A stretch of DNA of 64,000 nucleotides from Schistocephalus solidus (taxonomy: Eukaryota; Platyhelminthes; Cestoda; Diphyllobothriidea; Diphyllobothriidae), in assembly GCA_017591395.1 (NCBI GenBank), contig WEDG01005320.1, positions 62,001-126,000 on the forward strand. Direction: 5' to 3'. Each line of letters starts with the position of its first letter. The stretch's first letter is position 1. The position numbers and the translations under genes are program-made. Positions 39,660 through 53,504 of the stretch are shown piece by piece. The notes beneath the pieces are model-generated. The model worked only from the letters and a program-made list of their open reading frames with translations. It was not told the origin of the DNA and did not search any database.

Positions 39660-39840
39660 CTGGGAATTTCGCTAGATTTGAATAATTTATTTGACAAACG
39701 TGTAAAAAAGCTCGGCACCGTCATTGGGATGTGAATCAACGCCAGCCAGGGGCAGGTTTCAGTCCAGCCAATGCTTTAGCCGACTCAGCTACGAGGTCAC
39801 CAGCAGGAGCCGCGAGTTCAACATGGGCCAAGTGTGATGA
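39660..39840 (-). mobile_element. tRNA-derived SINE, copy 2
   Basis: Read on the minus strand it has CACTTGGCCCATG, then CGCGGCTCCTGCTGG, then a tRNA-like head with A box TAGCTGAGTCGGCTAAAGC (about 39791-39773) and a degraded B box GGCGTTGATTC (about 39743-39733). The shared tail follows: GAGCTTTTTTACACG and then GTCAAATAAATTATTCAAAT (about 39695-39675). The order and sequence match copies 1 and 3. It lies in the GPCR intron in opposite orientation. Confidence 0.65.
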
Positions 39841-40269
39841 ACCTCACGGCTTCCCTTTGAGGTCTTGTAGCCTTGTTTGGCAGATAGTTTACTTTACTAA
39901 GGCGATCCCCATGAGATTTAATGAGATAATGCACATAATATAAATAAAAAATTGTGCCATCAATTCGAAACTAAAATGCACGTTTGAATTAATTGACACC
40001 TTAAAAGCCAGCGAAGACAGATAGGGCTTTCGAATCCCAAAAGAAGTAGAAGCATGTATTCCTTGATCGAATTAAGAGCGAGTGGTAGTCAGCATGAAGA
40101 TTAAAGGGCAAAAATGTAACAATTTTTTCTACAGGATGAAAATGCTTAAATTCTGTTTTACCTTAGCATCATTAAGTGATTGTTTTATATATATCTGCAG
40201 TTTTATATGAGAAAGTACGTAACTTGAACTCTACTTCTATGTAAATTAAGGTGAATTGTTCTATTTTAG

Positions 40270-40479
40270 GTGATTCTCTTACTGATGAGCTTTGGTATGG
40301 GGATCTGCTTTTCGGAAACCGTGTATGACCCTTTGGGCAACCTTATGGACCTTCTTACCTTATTGAGTTGTGGGACAAATTTTTGGCTTTACTGCATTAT
40401 GTCCCAGCAGTTTCGGGAAACCTTCCTCAAGCTCTTCTGTCCGAAGAGAGTTTCTGCCAAACTGCAAAACAATCAATGA
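40270..40479 (+). CDS. FMRFamide-like peptide GPCR, exon 2 (residues 317-385)
   Basis: The exon follows the acceptor TATTTTAG at 40262-40269 and continues in phase 0 from FIPQ with VILLLMSFGMG. This reconstitutes the P-Q junction seen at the end of helix 6 in this receptor group. Outer loop 3 contains YDPLGNLMD. Helix 7 is about residues 341-360 and ends NFWLYCIMSQQFRETF, the form this family uses in place of the usual N-P-x-x-Y. A short tail (LKLFCPKRVSAKLQNNQ) with a cysteine at 373, possibly palmitoylated, ends at the TGA at 40477-40479. The total product of 385 residues is a normal size for the family. The frame-preserving junction and family-specific helix 7 make the pairing with exon 1 firm. 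Confidence 0.92.
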   Translation: MILLLMSFGMGICFSETVYDPLGNLMDLLTLLSCGTNFWLYCIMSQQFRETFLKLFCPKRVSAKLQNNQ

Positions 40480-40619
40480 TCAAATTCTGACTAACTATTC
40501 GATGTAATTTTTTACAAAATTTTCAAGGACCGAGAAGAGTTTTTTGGAGTACTGACTTTGTACATATTACTGGGTCTGTGCAATCAAACAGTTGGCTCTA
40601 AATTGAGTTCTCCTCCATA

Positions 40620-40625
40620 AATAAA
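40620..40625 (+). terminator. Poly(A) signal AATAAA of the GPCR gene
   Basis: The first AATAAA downstream of the GPCR stop lies 141 nt after it, giving a short 3' UTR. Confidence 0.55.
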
Positions 40626-40649
40626 CACTTTTCGAAGGATTCCTTTTGG

Positions 40650-43600
40650 AGAAAAGTACATTTGAATTTCCTTCCTACATGTGTAAAAAGCTGTAACTTT
40701 TAAAAACTAAATAATATCGGATGATACAATTCACAAAATGTATGATTTTTGATCTGATATGTGCCTTTTAAATGAAATTTAATTACATTGATCATTAAAA
40801 TTGTAAAACCCCATTGCATTAAACGAAAAGCAAACACCAATGACCAATTTATTTTTCAATTATGTCGGTTAATGTCTTGGGGAGAAAAATTATATTTAAT
40901 AACACGTGCCTAATTACTCACTGCTGTAACCTATTATCTTAAGTATTAAGCCTTCAAGGTATTTCATCTAGCTCATTCTCTGAGCCAGCCAAAGATTTTG
41001 TGTTCAATGATATTGTGTGACATAAAATTAAGCACTTGTATACTAAAAGCCTCGATTCTGTCGCACGCTCGTAGCGAAACACGTCAAGCGTGAAATTTGA
41101 TTGCCTAAGATGTGAAAGGTATTCTCGGTCGATATGTACTATACCTTAGAAGACAAATTGAAATAACCTGTGACAAGGAGCATATAGGTTAGTCTTAGGC
41201 AGAAAATCATTCATATTTGCCTCACATTAAGACGTAGAGAAAAACCTTGTACACAACCCAAGCAGATAAAATATGTAATTATGTAGTGCCAAACCCAATT
41301 CTGGAACATGCCGGTTTTTATCCTCTAAAGAGATTGGCAAAGCCACCTTCGCGACTAGCGCCAAGTGCTCAATTTTTCACCATTCTGATAGTTATATTTC
41401 AAATTTCGAATGTGGAAAATGTAATAAAATAAAATAAACTAGTTGTTCAAAAACGTCCGGATACTAACATTATTATAAAGAACGAACCTTGAAGTTGTAG
41501 ATTAAGGATGCACTGAGATATACCTGATGGTCCTTTACCAACTCTTAACTATTCCTTATAACCTTTTTTAACCAAAACGTTATATGTTGCCCAATATTAA
41601 TTTCTTTTTTAACTGTGGATATCGAATCATTTCTCTGATTACCCCTGTCTAAGGATTTGTAAGCATTCAAACCACATCAAATTCTTTCAGATATAATAAA
41701 CCTTAAATTATTTTTTATTAATCTTATATACGAGAATATTATTTTTGCACCAGCACATGCGATGGAATCCAATTAAAAAATTTGAAAGCCATTGCCCTGA
41801 TTGGATTGCAAATCAACATAATAATTTACTACAAGTCGTAATTGGACAAAATTTACTTTTGAATATCAGCTGCCTTTACTCCGTGTGAGCATTATTTCGG
41901 TGCTCAATTGTTACAGCTCATGACAACATATTAGGTCTGCTCCGTCATCGTTCCCAAAGGTGCAGCAAAGACAACTGCCTATTTTTAAAAGTAATTGCTC
42001 GATGGCTTTTCGTTAAAATTCTAAATAAAATTATTCCCGGATGACGTTTTTGTGTGTCACTTACGTTACGAGATACTTAAGGGAAAACGACGATTAAGGT
42101 GCTGCAACAAGTTTACAGGAACATCCATGCTGTCAATCTTAACTAGCGTGAGCATTCTACATTGTGAGTTTAGCACAGGAATATAGACCTTAATATTACA
42201 GGTAGTCAACTTTTACATTCTGAATTTGTTCGAGTTAGTGGTAAAACAAGATTGAAGTTGTCTAGAATGATAAATAGTGTCAGGTTTATGAGGAGTAATG
42301 TGAGGATTAGGGGGGTTTAAATGCGTTGTAGGGTTAAAATTAGGTCACACGAGTAGTTAATCCCCAGAGTTTAGTTCAAATCCACCTGTAGTACGCGGGT
42401 GGTGTCCAAAGGCAATTTGGGTAATTTAGCATACTTAATCAAATTCACACACGTAAAAAGTTTGTTAGAGCAAGCGAACTATGCGAAGCCATTTCGTTAA
42501 CTTTCAGGAAAGGATCGTTTGGGGCCTGTGGGTCCACCAGTTGATCAAGCTGTATCCTAAATGCCAGGATGGTGCTTTTTTCTCACAAATTGTCCTTTAA
42601 CAGTCCTGGATGTCACAAAAGCTTTTGTTATCATAGAGACATTTGCATCGCAGTCTGGCCTTACATGTAAACTATGGTGATAGATGTTTATCGTATTAGT
42701 CATAAAGTTTTAGTCAGCAGTTCAGAATGAGTCAAACAGCAGGTTATTCTGAAGTCAAAATATGGTTTGGTGTCTGGCTAAGACAGTTGCCGACGAGGAA
42801 GACTTAAAGGTCAAAAGAAGTAGATTATTATCCTTAGGAAACTTCGTTATTAAGAAGTTAACTAGAGCGCATATTTACTTTATTCCGATCTTACAACTAT
42901 TATTTAGCTAGTGGCGGGGGATTGGTTACTAGTGAACACTAGTACAGACTATTCTGTGCTGCTTAATTTGTACTTTTCGCATTGGAATTCAGGTTTCAAA
43001 AATATTCCACAACTATTTGAGGACAGGAAGGAGTCTGGGATTTTTACTCATCAAAGGGAATGTGAAAACTCGTGTACTGTGCGAATATGCATTGCCAACA
43101 CATTGAAGTGTGGCAACGGCTTTATCACCCCATTTACAAAAGCCTGTCAGTGCCTATTTTATTTACTCCTATTACATAAGTTTTTGCTCCAAATACTATG
43201 AAAAACGTTTCATTATGATTGATTAAAGTTTTTTAATTCACAAAGACAACCAGTTATAAAATATAACTTTATGCGTACAACTAGAGCATCGAGACAGCTC
43301 GGAATAAAATGACGTATTTTGCTCTAATATTATTATGGTATATCATTGGCGTGCGAAATGTATTCCACTAATATCGACCTCACGAACTGGCCTTGCGGTA
43401 GATTCCGATACACTAAACATTACTGCCAAAGCAGATCTATCTCAAAAAGAACATGACTTACCACTGATGTTTAGTGTAAGCAAGAAAATAGTATTAAACC
43501 TTCGTACCAAAATAGTTAAAATAGAAAATTTAGATATGTTGCTTCCACGCGATCTGCATGAAAAGCAGATAAAACAGCGTTTGAAAGTTTGATTGACGTT

Positions 43601-46600
43601 GCTTTTATGACATTAAAGTGATGCATTCTATCATTGTATTTTATCTTGTGATTAAAAATCGATTGCATACTGAACTCGTAACGCTGAGCGTAGTGACTGG
43701 GCAAGGACAACCCAACAAAATGCAACCTTAAGCGCAATATAGACAGAAAATAATGCTAATGAGTCTTTGCGGCCGACCACAGTTGAGATCCATAAAAAAG
43801 ACATCGATCGCGACCGATGTAGAATACAACTCACCGTACTCAAAGATCTCAAATTTACAGAAACATAGCCTAGATTGGCCATCCGATCAACTTGTATTCT
43901 ATTGCATGATAACGAGAGATCTTGAATCAAACATATAACGGTGACAAAACTACTTGATTCAGAGTAACAGCTTCTCCATAATCAACCATGTTTGAGAAGT
44001 CTTGTCTCCGCTGGCTACATGTTCGTGAATGCGGATCACTTTTACACACGAAAACAATTTTTCCAGAAATGCTGCAAAACAGGCCATTCAAAATTTTATT
44101 GGATTTCGATTGCTTGGTCTTACACTAACGAACGGACTAAGTTACCAATGAAATAGTAAAAGTGAACTGATAATATGCGTGTATATTTTGATGAGAAAAT
44201 ATTCCTTCTTAACAGAAAACAATAAACAATGCTTATTTCTACAAATTTTATAATTGACGACACAATATAATGTGTAAAGATTCGAATCGAATTCAATTGA
44301 TAAAAATTATGGGAATCAAATCAAACACTTAGATCACCTAAGGTAACTTAAATGATTGCATGTATTTTTCTTATAGCTAATTTAACAATAAAATCTAAGC
44401 TGTTAAAAAAATCGCACTATTGGTTTGCGATTATAATAAAAACAATGGAGAGCACAATTTTATACCTTTTTTCAAAATGGACAATAGGAATGCCTTATAT
44501 GGTCATCCAGCAGGAAATGAGGCCAAAAAATGTCCGTAATACTGGTACTTTGCGTTATCATTTAGATTAAGATTACGTACAAATAAAGCATTAGGGTTAA
44601 AGTTGGAGTTATTATTGAAGTATTGTTAGGCCTATGTATCGAATTAAGTTAAGCGTTAGGTTTACTGTTGCGGTTTGAAGACGGGGTTATTTACCCTGCT
44701 AGGAACTTATCACAAGGATAATTGCTTTTGAGTTTATATTCCCGTGAGTTGTCGGGTAAAGTATAGAAATATATTCACTTACACTTTGGAATCTTACCAA
44801 GGGGCTTTTGAATAGCGTATCCGGACGCCTGTTCCTGCCATGATACAACATTTTCTGTGATCAACGCAACATCTGTTCATTTGTGGTAAACAGAAACATG
44901 CAGCAGTATGGTGGCCTGTGATCTCAGGTCCGCTATACCCAAAGGGTTTGAAAATGCTAGGGGTGTTTTGCAAAAATCACCCCATTAAGATAAGTGTGTA
45001 GGGAAGAGGGAGCATGGATAAACACACTGACTGAAAACCGATCCAGTGACGCGTTGCGCAGTCCACACGGTTACCAGACGTGACTGTAAAACTCTCACCC
45101 CTCTCAGATGTAGCAGTAAAGTTGAAAGATGGTGGGCTGTTGACAATGATCACCCAACAAGCGTAATTAACGGCTTTTTTGTATAAGCTTTACTTTCAAT
45201 CATGTAACTTACGTATAGGTCACCTCAAAGATGGATTATTTTGTTCCCATTCCGTGGTGTTTTGGTGTGAAAATGGACTTTAAAGGGGTTCTAGATAAAG
45301 TTATGCTCAGTAAATTTTCAGACAAGGTGTTTATGTTATTAAAACCTCAGTTCGAACAAGGAGGTAATTGACAAAATATTTAGTGCAAAAGATCCATTTT
45401 CCAGTCACGGTTACGCAAAGCCCTTCAAAAATTGAGTTGGTTAATGAAATTGCGCATTTTGTTTATATTTTAGGAAAATATTCAGCATAAGACGATAAGA
45501 CTGTCACATAAACGCCACCTGTGTGCTTTATTAATAAACAATCCATGAGGCCTTACAATTATTCGATCTTTAAGTAGGGTGTGCTTGAGATGGACAGGAT
45601 AAAATCCTTTATAGTTTACATACGTCAGATTTTCTTCCGGATTTCAACCTTTCTCAGGTGGATAGAAATATATTAAACTGATTTCAACGAGTAAAAGTAG
45701 CACAAATATGATTAATTGAACATTTTTAATGGCGTTTTTCATCGATTCGAGGCACAAAAGTAGCCAATTTTATGAAATTCTTAAGATGTTGTTTTCATCT
45801 CAATATTTTTGAAATACTCTGAAAACTTACAATCCTCTTCTATGATGTTCAAAATCAGTGATGCGCCTGTATAAGGCACAAAGTATCGCGTGTTTGCAGA
45901 AACAAATTTGACAAATTTCAACAAATAATTTATTAATGTTATCCGTCCTGTGTGAATCTAAAACATTTCAAAGTGCAGAACACGACGAAACTGAATAAAC
46001 GTCTTGTGTCTCAAATGGTCCTTCGTGATTTATATTTCAATCCTTTAATTCAAACTTTTGTTCAAGCTTTACATTATGCGTAACAAAACTACCGTAATTT
46101 ACTCCGTTTTAAGGCGGTTCATGAAACGTAATTCAACTCATATTTGTACAAAACATAGCACACTTTGCATCCAATAAATGAAAATGTCTTGAAATGAGGA
46201 CAAGTTAAAATATGCGAAATAGTTGTTTTAAATATTAAAAATGACGTAATGTTATGTTTTTTCCCTATGCTTTTTCTTTACTTAAACGTGCTTCTCAAAT
46301 GATTCATTTTGAATTTTTTGGAGGTTATGCAAATCGTTTCTTTTCAAACCTGAAATTCTAAAAGAGTTTATCGATTACTCGGTCAAATTTGACGTTAAAA
46401 CTTAAATTTTACTATCAAGTCTTTATTTTACGCGTTTTTGCCCTATTAATGGTGCGTTTTCTGTAAAATATAAGCAACTTTGGAGTTCTATTTTGTAAAT
46501 AAATGCCTTTTCTGCCTCCCGTTTCGTCTTTTGTAAAAGTGCATCGATTAAGTGAACCCAGTTTCTAAATTTTTCATTCAAATGCCCACAGCATACTCGG

Positions 46601-49600
46601 GTTAACTACGTCCATCAAATAAATTATCATTTGAAACACATTGCATACTCACAAATTGTTAATGTCTTGAAACCAGAATCGATTCTGTTTTTTACATCGA
46701 ACATAATTTCGCAGTTCTCTGACGAATGACAAGACTTTGCAGTTTGAGAGATAGTTTATTAGCAAAGTCTCCTTTTCTGATAAATTGCGGCTGGACTTTT
46801 AATAATAATGTCGCAGCTGTGAACGTGTATTAAAACGAATATGCTGCAGACGTTACACAAATAATTCCTATAAAATAAGGCGTGGTTTTAACAGAGAGAT
46901 GCAAATTAAACACTGAAATATGAACACAGGCGATGGTCCAGGGCTGCTGGCACAGATACCTTTGTGGTAAATATTCCTGTGTAGTAATTCTATTCGTTTG
47001 CTTTTTGCAAAAACCACAGGTTGCATAATGCGGCAGTTCATTTTTATCCAAAAACTAGTTGGTCTTCCATAAAAATTAAGGGGATTTAAAATAACAGAAA
47101 CCGAATAATTTTTGGTGTATAAATCCTATGATCAAGTGCCATGACCGAGAGAGCAAATGCTGAGAAGTATGGTTTAATCCAGAAATTTCATTCAAAACGT
47201 TTCCCTCTGCAAAATCTTGCAGACTTAACACGCCTTCCCTCCCCTATCCCTTTGAGTTGGCATATCACATAAGTCTTCGGATTGTACGATAGTTGAACTG
47301 CTGCAGACGATGCTTTGCGTTTTTATTTCTTCATTTACTGTATCCCAATGATAAAACACAGTAAGAACGACAGGAAATGAATGTGGTCTCAGTTTTTGAC
47401 AAAATTTAGCAGGATTTAATTCATGCCACCAAAGACCTGCCCGCTTATTTCACACTGACCATGCTTAATTGTTTTGTCACATAATGGAGATGGTTAGTAG
47501 AAAAGTGACAGTTATTCTGAGTTAGATGACTCACTTCCTAGGTTTCAAAATTTTCAAGCCACGTATTTGAGTGCTGGCTGATATATTTTGCGAGCATTTA
47601 TTTAATTATAGCAAGGATTTAAAAAAGTTTATATTATCAGCATGGAATTTATTCCTCTCCACTCCTACATGCAACAGTGATCCATTAAATTCACGTGGAC
47701 TGAAAAACAGATTTAGCGTTGGGACTTTTGAAGACATAAACTTGTCATTATCTTTGCCTGGACATGGGTCCAAATGGTATTGGATTAAAACTTTTCGCAA
47801 AAACCATGTCAAGAAACAGCCATTTAATCTGACTCCAGTATTGAGTAGGGTTTACCTTACCAATCAGTTGTCAATGTTTCAAGTCACGATGGACAGGTTC
47901 AACTGCATCACATGTATCCCAGTGAGGATTGTTGCCATAAGAAAACATTTTTTAAGATAAACCTGGTCGACTATCCCTTCTTTCTCTCACCAGATATGCA
48001 TTCGTAAAGTTAATCCGATTGGTTACGAGGTTGGCTACAGCGCTAAGCGTGGACTATACGCTCTCTGATTATCGTGTTACGGTCGCGCTCAGCGAACGTA
48101 CCACGCTTTCTCACCATTTCCCGCGCTGTCCATGTTCTGACTCAGCGTACAGGTGCACGGTAGGAAAAAGAAGGCGTAAATGAAGGCTGTTTGCTGAGGC
48201 TCAAGAAAAATTCAATAAACCTGCAGACTGACCATTTAGCACGAAGGTGCGTTCACTCTCTGGAAGATCTCAATCTTTTTCGGGCTTCGAACGACTACTA
48301 TAATAACTGAAAAACCAAAATGCCACAAGGTATCCAGAAACTGCTGTTTAGAGAAGTCTTTGTGTAATTATTTAGTTTGACCCAACTCATGCAATGCGTG
48401 AACAACATTTGCATGAGAAATTTAACGTGAATTCAGACTTTTTTATTTTTGAGGCTCAGAAGGCTTTTCCTGCAGAACACTTCATGTTCAGTTGAATATT
48501 TAAAAGGAAAATAGGTAGGATTAAGGCAAAATCAGAGGTTTCCGGACATTAAAGAAATTTCTAAAGCTATAAAAAATATCATAGAGTAAAGTCCATCGTT
48601 TGTACGATTTTGGGCTATAAATGGACATTAATTCAAGTTGCGAGGTTTCAAATAAATACATTCTGGAACTGGAAAATGGGATCTGATTTCAATGACACTC
48701 ACAAGCAGGTTAGTGTAAAATATAACATTGTTTTCCAGAAACAAGAACTGCACTCAGCTCTAAAAACGTTTTTTTGTAAATTTCTGTCGTGTTCTGCCAC
48801 AAAACGCAGGAAAAACATGGACACAGATTTGTTTTGTTTTAGTACAGTGAAAATAAATACCGTAACCAAAAAAGGTACAAGGCAATGTGAAGGCGGACTA
48901 AAGAATCATCTTTAATATGCAATATAAGTTTGCAATAAGTATGCAATAAGATACTTCTTTGTATAATATAATTTCTATTCATCTTGAATTTAGAAACGCA
49001 ATGGACAGTAAATTGGCAGCTTCTGTGAAATCTCATTATATATTCCGATAAGCTGCTTTGTATTCGCAGTCTTAAAACCGGGCATTAAAATACAAATTGT
49101 GCCAAAAACGCTCTAATATACAGCACAAATTTTAATTCCTTAATTTTTAACAGCAAATGTCTCCCCGTTGGTCAGGGAAGTCATCAAACCAATATAACTT
49201 CCAGAGTCCCACTTTTCCATACCTTGAAAAAGGTAAATTACGCACATATTCGTCAGCATAGTGTTAAATTAATGCGATTGGTAAATGATTTCTTATTATA
49301 AAAAGATTTTAAATTAATCTTTGCCATATAAATGATCGACATTTGTCTTGGACGTTCTGTTTTCTTGGCAATGAGTTTTAAAGTTGAGAAAATCTACAAA
49401 TATTACACAAAGAGCCAACTCCATTATGAAGAACATCAGAAAGCTCAATAGATCTGTAAACGCTTTTAAATACTATCTTATTTTGAAGGTTTTGATAAAC
49501 ACATCAATTTGAGCCTAAATGTACGAATCGTGAAAATGGTGAAATGTGCACCACTATTTCGAGGACGAGGTGAAACTAATTTTAATCCCATACTCAACAT

Positions 49601-50250
49601 TTGACAAATGTATAGGTTTCTTAATAAATTAAATGCTTACGCTGTCACATGTTGATTCAATTTAAATCTTCTGTACCCATTTGCAGTCATTATTCACATT
49701 GTCAGCATTTGCCGCTTTTTTTCAGAAAGTTAGTATTTCTCTAGTAATAATACTTTTCCCTTAAAATATTAAATTTTTAAACTTATATTTTTAATATTTC
49801 GTACATGCGTTGATGCTGATTTGCGATTGGTAATCAATCTTTCGTAAATATTTGCAGTTTGCATTTGTTGGTCACATACCTAGTAGGTTTCAGTGGGATG
49901 ACTACCTTTCACCTTCTTAAGATGGGTCTGTGTCAATGATACCAAGCAGTAGGACAAACAATTACAAATAAATCTATTTGGTAGTATTCAGCTAACTACA
50001 TTATCATGCGTTGGTATTTCTTTTAGATCAAGCAAATGACATGGCCTTCATCTGTGTTTTAGAGATAGAAAAAAGGGAGGTTTTACGGACAGATATGAAC
50101 TGTCACTAATACGCCTGACCAGAAAGAACTAACATCAAATCTACGTCCATATTATTTCAACGACTCAACCATTAAAATAATATCCTGTATTTATAGAAGA
50201 GCCAAACAAACTAAAAGGACATTTTCCATTAATGAACAAACCCAATTCAT
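40650..50250. other. No gene recognised; AT-rich with a few GC-richer patches
   Basis: No known domain found. Open frames such as 43335-43592 (plus), 43652-43930 (minus) and 47571-47960 (plus, 129 codons) have no recognisable motif. GC-richer islands near 43.7-43.8, 44.8-45.2 and 48.0-48.2 kb may be old mobile DNA; the last contains AAGCGTGG (48045) and its complement CCACGCTT (48101). A B-box-like AGTTCAAATCC occurs near 42374 without a matching A box. Confidence 0.45.
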
Positions 50251-50253
50251 TCT

Positions 50254-50387
50254 TTTTATATTATTTGGTTTGCATTTGTAAATGTAGCGTTCCACTTGTC
50301 AGAAAATTATACCAACCACGTTTAATATTATTTTGTTTGCATTTGTAAATGTAGCGTTCCACTTGTCAGAAAATTTTACCAACCACT
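50254..50387. repeat. 67 bp tandem duplication
   Basis: Two adjacent copies with a period of 67: both contain TTTGCATTTGTAAATGTAGC followed by GTTCCACTTGTCAGAAAATT and end ACCAACCAC. Only a few differences are visible, so the duplication is young. Confidence 0.95.
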
Positions 50388-50389
50388 TT

Positions 50390-53100
50390 TTGAAGTTTCC
50401 AGTCAATTGTCGGGTGCGAGAGATTTTCTGTAGGCCAGTTACGGTTAAGCTGTAAAATTTTTTTTAAAAACCTCTTTAGTTGAGATAAGAATGCACAATT
50501 TATATCAATTTTTCAAGGGGGCGAAAAAAAACATATCACTAGTTTTGGACAGAATGTAATTATGCAGAAATTTGTTGCAACATCTCGAAAACTAATACGT
50601 TTGTTCTTAATAAAGGCAGCTGAAAGCCGATCATCTGTGAAAATTGTTCTTTACCTTGTTTTGTAAATATTTATCTTTAAGAAATTGAAAAATTATTTTA
50701 TGGATGGATAACCAACTTTTAATTTCAAATTCAGACGCAAAGACTATCTAAATTAATAAAAATTGGACAATTTCTGGCAAAAGAAGCTCTTATTTATCAT
50801 CGTTTCTACCTACCTGTTTTTTGCGAATCCGTAAATTGAAACAAAGTGATTAAAAATACAAATATCTTTATCCTTCACTCCATGCAGTCTAGATAAACTA
50901 CCATTTTCCAGGGTAAGACGGTCGATGAAAACTAAGCTGCAGAGTTAGAAGGTTTTAGCATTCTGTAGGTGATCAATTCATTCCATTCCCGGTAAACATA
51001 TAAGTGTTTTTTTGTGAACTCGCTAATTTGGCTTTGCATATTACCATTTCGTCTAGTAAGATTACATTTTGCATGGTGGTCGAGTAAAGTTTTATTAATC
51101 TTTTGCTACAATATGCTTCTTTTCCCCGATTACAAAACGCTTTGACTGTCGTAACAATTTTTTTTTTTAATTTGTCAAGCTTGTATGCATTTAAGACATT
51201 GTTTCTACCTAACTAACATGTATTTCCTTTTAAAAACGAAAAATGCACTAAAGAAGCATAATCTCACCGCATTTACGTACGCAAAATTATTAGAAAAAAA
51301 CATTGTTAGCAAAAGAAAAAATAATGAGCTTTGCTGATATTCAACGCCCTCTTGTTTTAAGTGGGTTCATTTGAGGGACAAAAATTAGTTCATGTAACGA
51401 AAATAAAGAACGAAGTAGGCTGTTAGATTAATGCATTGCAGGTCAGACTTATCTTCGCCAGACTGGTCCCATGTTTGGCCCGATTCGGGTCGTGTGGATC
51501 TACTTATTGAAGCCTTTAAAAGAAATTCAACTTTTAATCAAAATAACTAAAGCCTGGATGTGGAATCGAACTTCTAACGGCTATACAGAAATGATTTTGT
51601 GTAATGCCGGAACGAATCTCAACAGAAAAATTTCAATTTATGCAATGGAAAACCAAAATTGTTGCATAAAAAGTGATAATCTAAATACCTCTATGACCAA
51701 AATGTAAAACTCAAAACATGAACCGAAGAATGAATGGGGAATGGCACAACAGATACTAAAAATCTTTCCAATTCTTGGGCTGGCCATAAAGGCAGCCTCG
51801 GGTTTAATCTGCAATGTAGCTTATTAGAACCTCTTTTTTGCAAAGGATACAATACTAATGGTCTTAATTAAAACCATTGAGCACAGTGTTTAATACAACT
51901 TCAAGCGAACGTGAATGTCACGAAAGCAAATCAAGATAACTGATTAATATCCGCTTTCATATAACTAGTTTCTCAACATCGAAAAAATTTGCCAGATACA
52001 TTTTATTTGTAACATACACGTTTTTGCAATATAATTTGTGTCTTGACGTCATACGTATGTCCTCTAAACGTCATAACCTCTAATAAAAAAATTGACTGGA
52101 GTTTTAAAGGATATTATTGGATGACTTGCGTTCCGAATTTAAAATTACGTTATATCACTATTAAGGTCTTTGAAAATGTTAGTAATTTTTCTATAGACGG
52201 AGGGAGTGGAAATAACTCTAAAATAATTTGAAAAAAAATATTACAATTAATCAAAGAATCCACATTTCTGCTTTAAGATTGCCGATCCGAAAGCGTGTCA
52301 TACGTAGACGGTTCCCAAAGCTTGCCTTGGGCTTAAACCCTTATTTGTGATGACTGGCATCTTTCTTTGAGTTTTGAATTTAATTTATTCTTCATTATTT
52401 TTTAATAATACCATACTTAAACCTAATTTCTGCGTGCATTTAGGGGTTATGTACGGGATTGATCTGGAATACCGAATTATCAAATGCACGTTCTTCGACT
52501 ACCATTGCTTTCCTTATGAGAAATAATACCAGAATAGTATTTGGTAACTTTACTCGCGGAAGATACCATGACTTGGAACCTACCTAGCCTGATAATGCAA
52601 TGCTTTTTGATTTAAGTAATAATGTACATATAGGGGTTAATGGAAACACTATATGAACAGTAGAGGTATTAAAATCGCAGAAACCTGCTTCACCGGTATT
52701 CCGCGCTGCTTGACACAACTGTGACATGTCCGACTAATAAGTGGCCCCCGAGCGTTCCCTGCATGCTTTCTGGTACATACTCCAATTTTGAAATTTCAAC
52801 TTTTTTTTCCTCAGAAATCAATCGCAAACTTGGAGTTAATCAGTCAATTTGTTAGTTTATAGGCCGTGAACCCGCTATGGCTGATATAATACGCCCCAAC
52901 TTTCCGTAACAGCTGTCGGCTTCAACTGGCCTGATTTTCTCCCAGTTAGCCATTCGTTTTTAAGAAAATTAAAATGCGGCAAACTTTTTGGATGTAGAGT
53001 ACTAAACCTTTATCATCCGTTCAAATTGATGAGCTAAACATTTTAATTAACAGAATGGCTAGTAGCTACTGTCTTTTATGATATGCTCGAGTGATAATCT
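50390..53100. other. No gene recognised; AT-rich
   Basis: Only chance-like open frames (51471-51707 and 52043-52231, plus). No motif or repeat seen. Confidence 0.5.
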
Positions 53101-53105
53101 GCAAT

Positions 53106-53225
53106 GTCAGGCCAATAAACACCGTTATCCAGCACTCGCATCATCATCTTCTTCTGACCACTGTCGATGATGATGGATTCGAGGGAGAAGCTGAATAGTC
53201 AGGCCAATAAATGCCATGATCCAGT
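53106..53225. repeat. Direct repeat pair of 27 bp flanking a small hairpin
   Basis: GTCAGGCCAATAAACACC (53106) and GTCAGGCCAATAAATGCC (53199) begin 27 bp units, both ending ATCCAG, spaced 93 bp apart. Between them CATCATCAT (about 53149) and GATGATGATG (about 53166) can pair. It may be a short mobile element or a local duplication; origin unknown. Confidence 0.6.
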
Positions 53226-53504
53226 AAATGCATATTCGTCTTCCTATTCTACATAGGGTAAACTATGGACTGTTTTAAAGAATGCGCAAACAGACACACC
53301 TGTGGTTATTTCAACTGATATTCAAATCGTGCACATTATACATCAAAAACTGATATACGACTTGTGGTTACACATGTTACCATATGTTCACTTAAATTTC
53401 AGATACAGTCAATATTTGACTAAAAAGTCTGCATGATGTTTACCTTTTGTAGTTAGACACATAAAACAAAGCATTCATAGTAGAGGATATTGACAGAGTT
53501 TAAT

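Larger units (their letters stand above)
36542..40269 (+). other. GPCR intron (phase 0), 3.7 kb
   Basis: It begins GTTGGT and ends CTATTTTAG. It separates helix 6 from helix 7 between codons Q316 and V317. It holds a foldback repeat (37675-38232) and a SINE copy (about 39660-39840); I see no other exon inside. Confidence 0.85.

Noticed and set aside
39731..39943. Plus-strand ORF of 70 codons
   Set aside because: It is the antisense of a SINE.
40282..40288. CTGATGA followed later by GGAAAC in GPCR exon 2, as another hammerhead core
   Set aside because: No pairing stem II between the core boxes and the bases encode a conserved receptor helix.
42366..42390. B-box-like AGTTCAAATCC
   Set aside because: No A box at the right distance upstream.
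47571..47960. 129-codon plus-strand ORF
   Set aside because: No recognisable motif and an overlapping antisense ORF; likely chance.
48045..48108. Short inverted repeat AAGCGTGG / CCACGCTT in a GC-richer patch
   Set aside because: Eight-base arms are too short to call an element without further copies.
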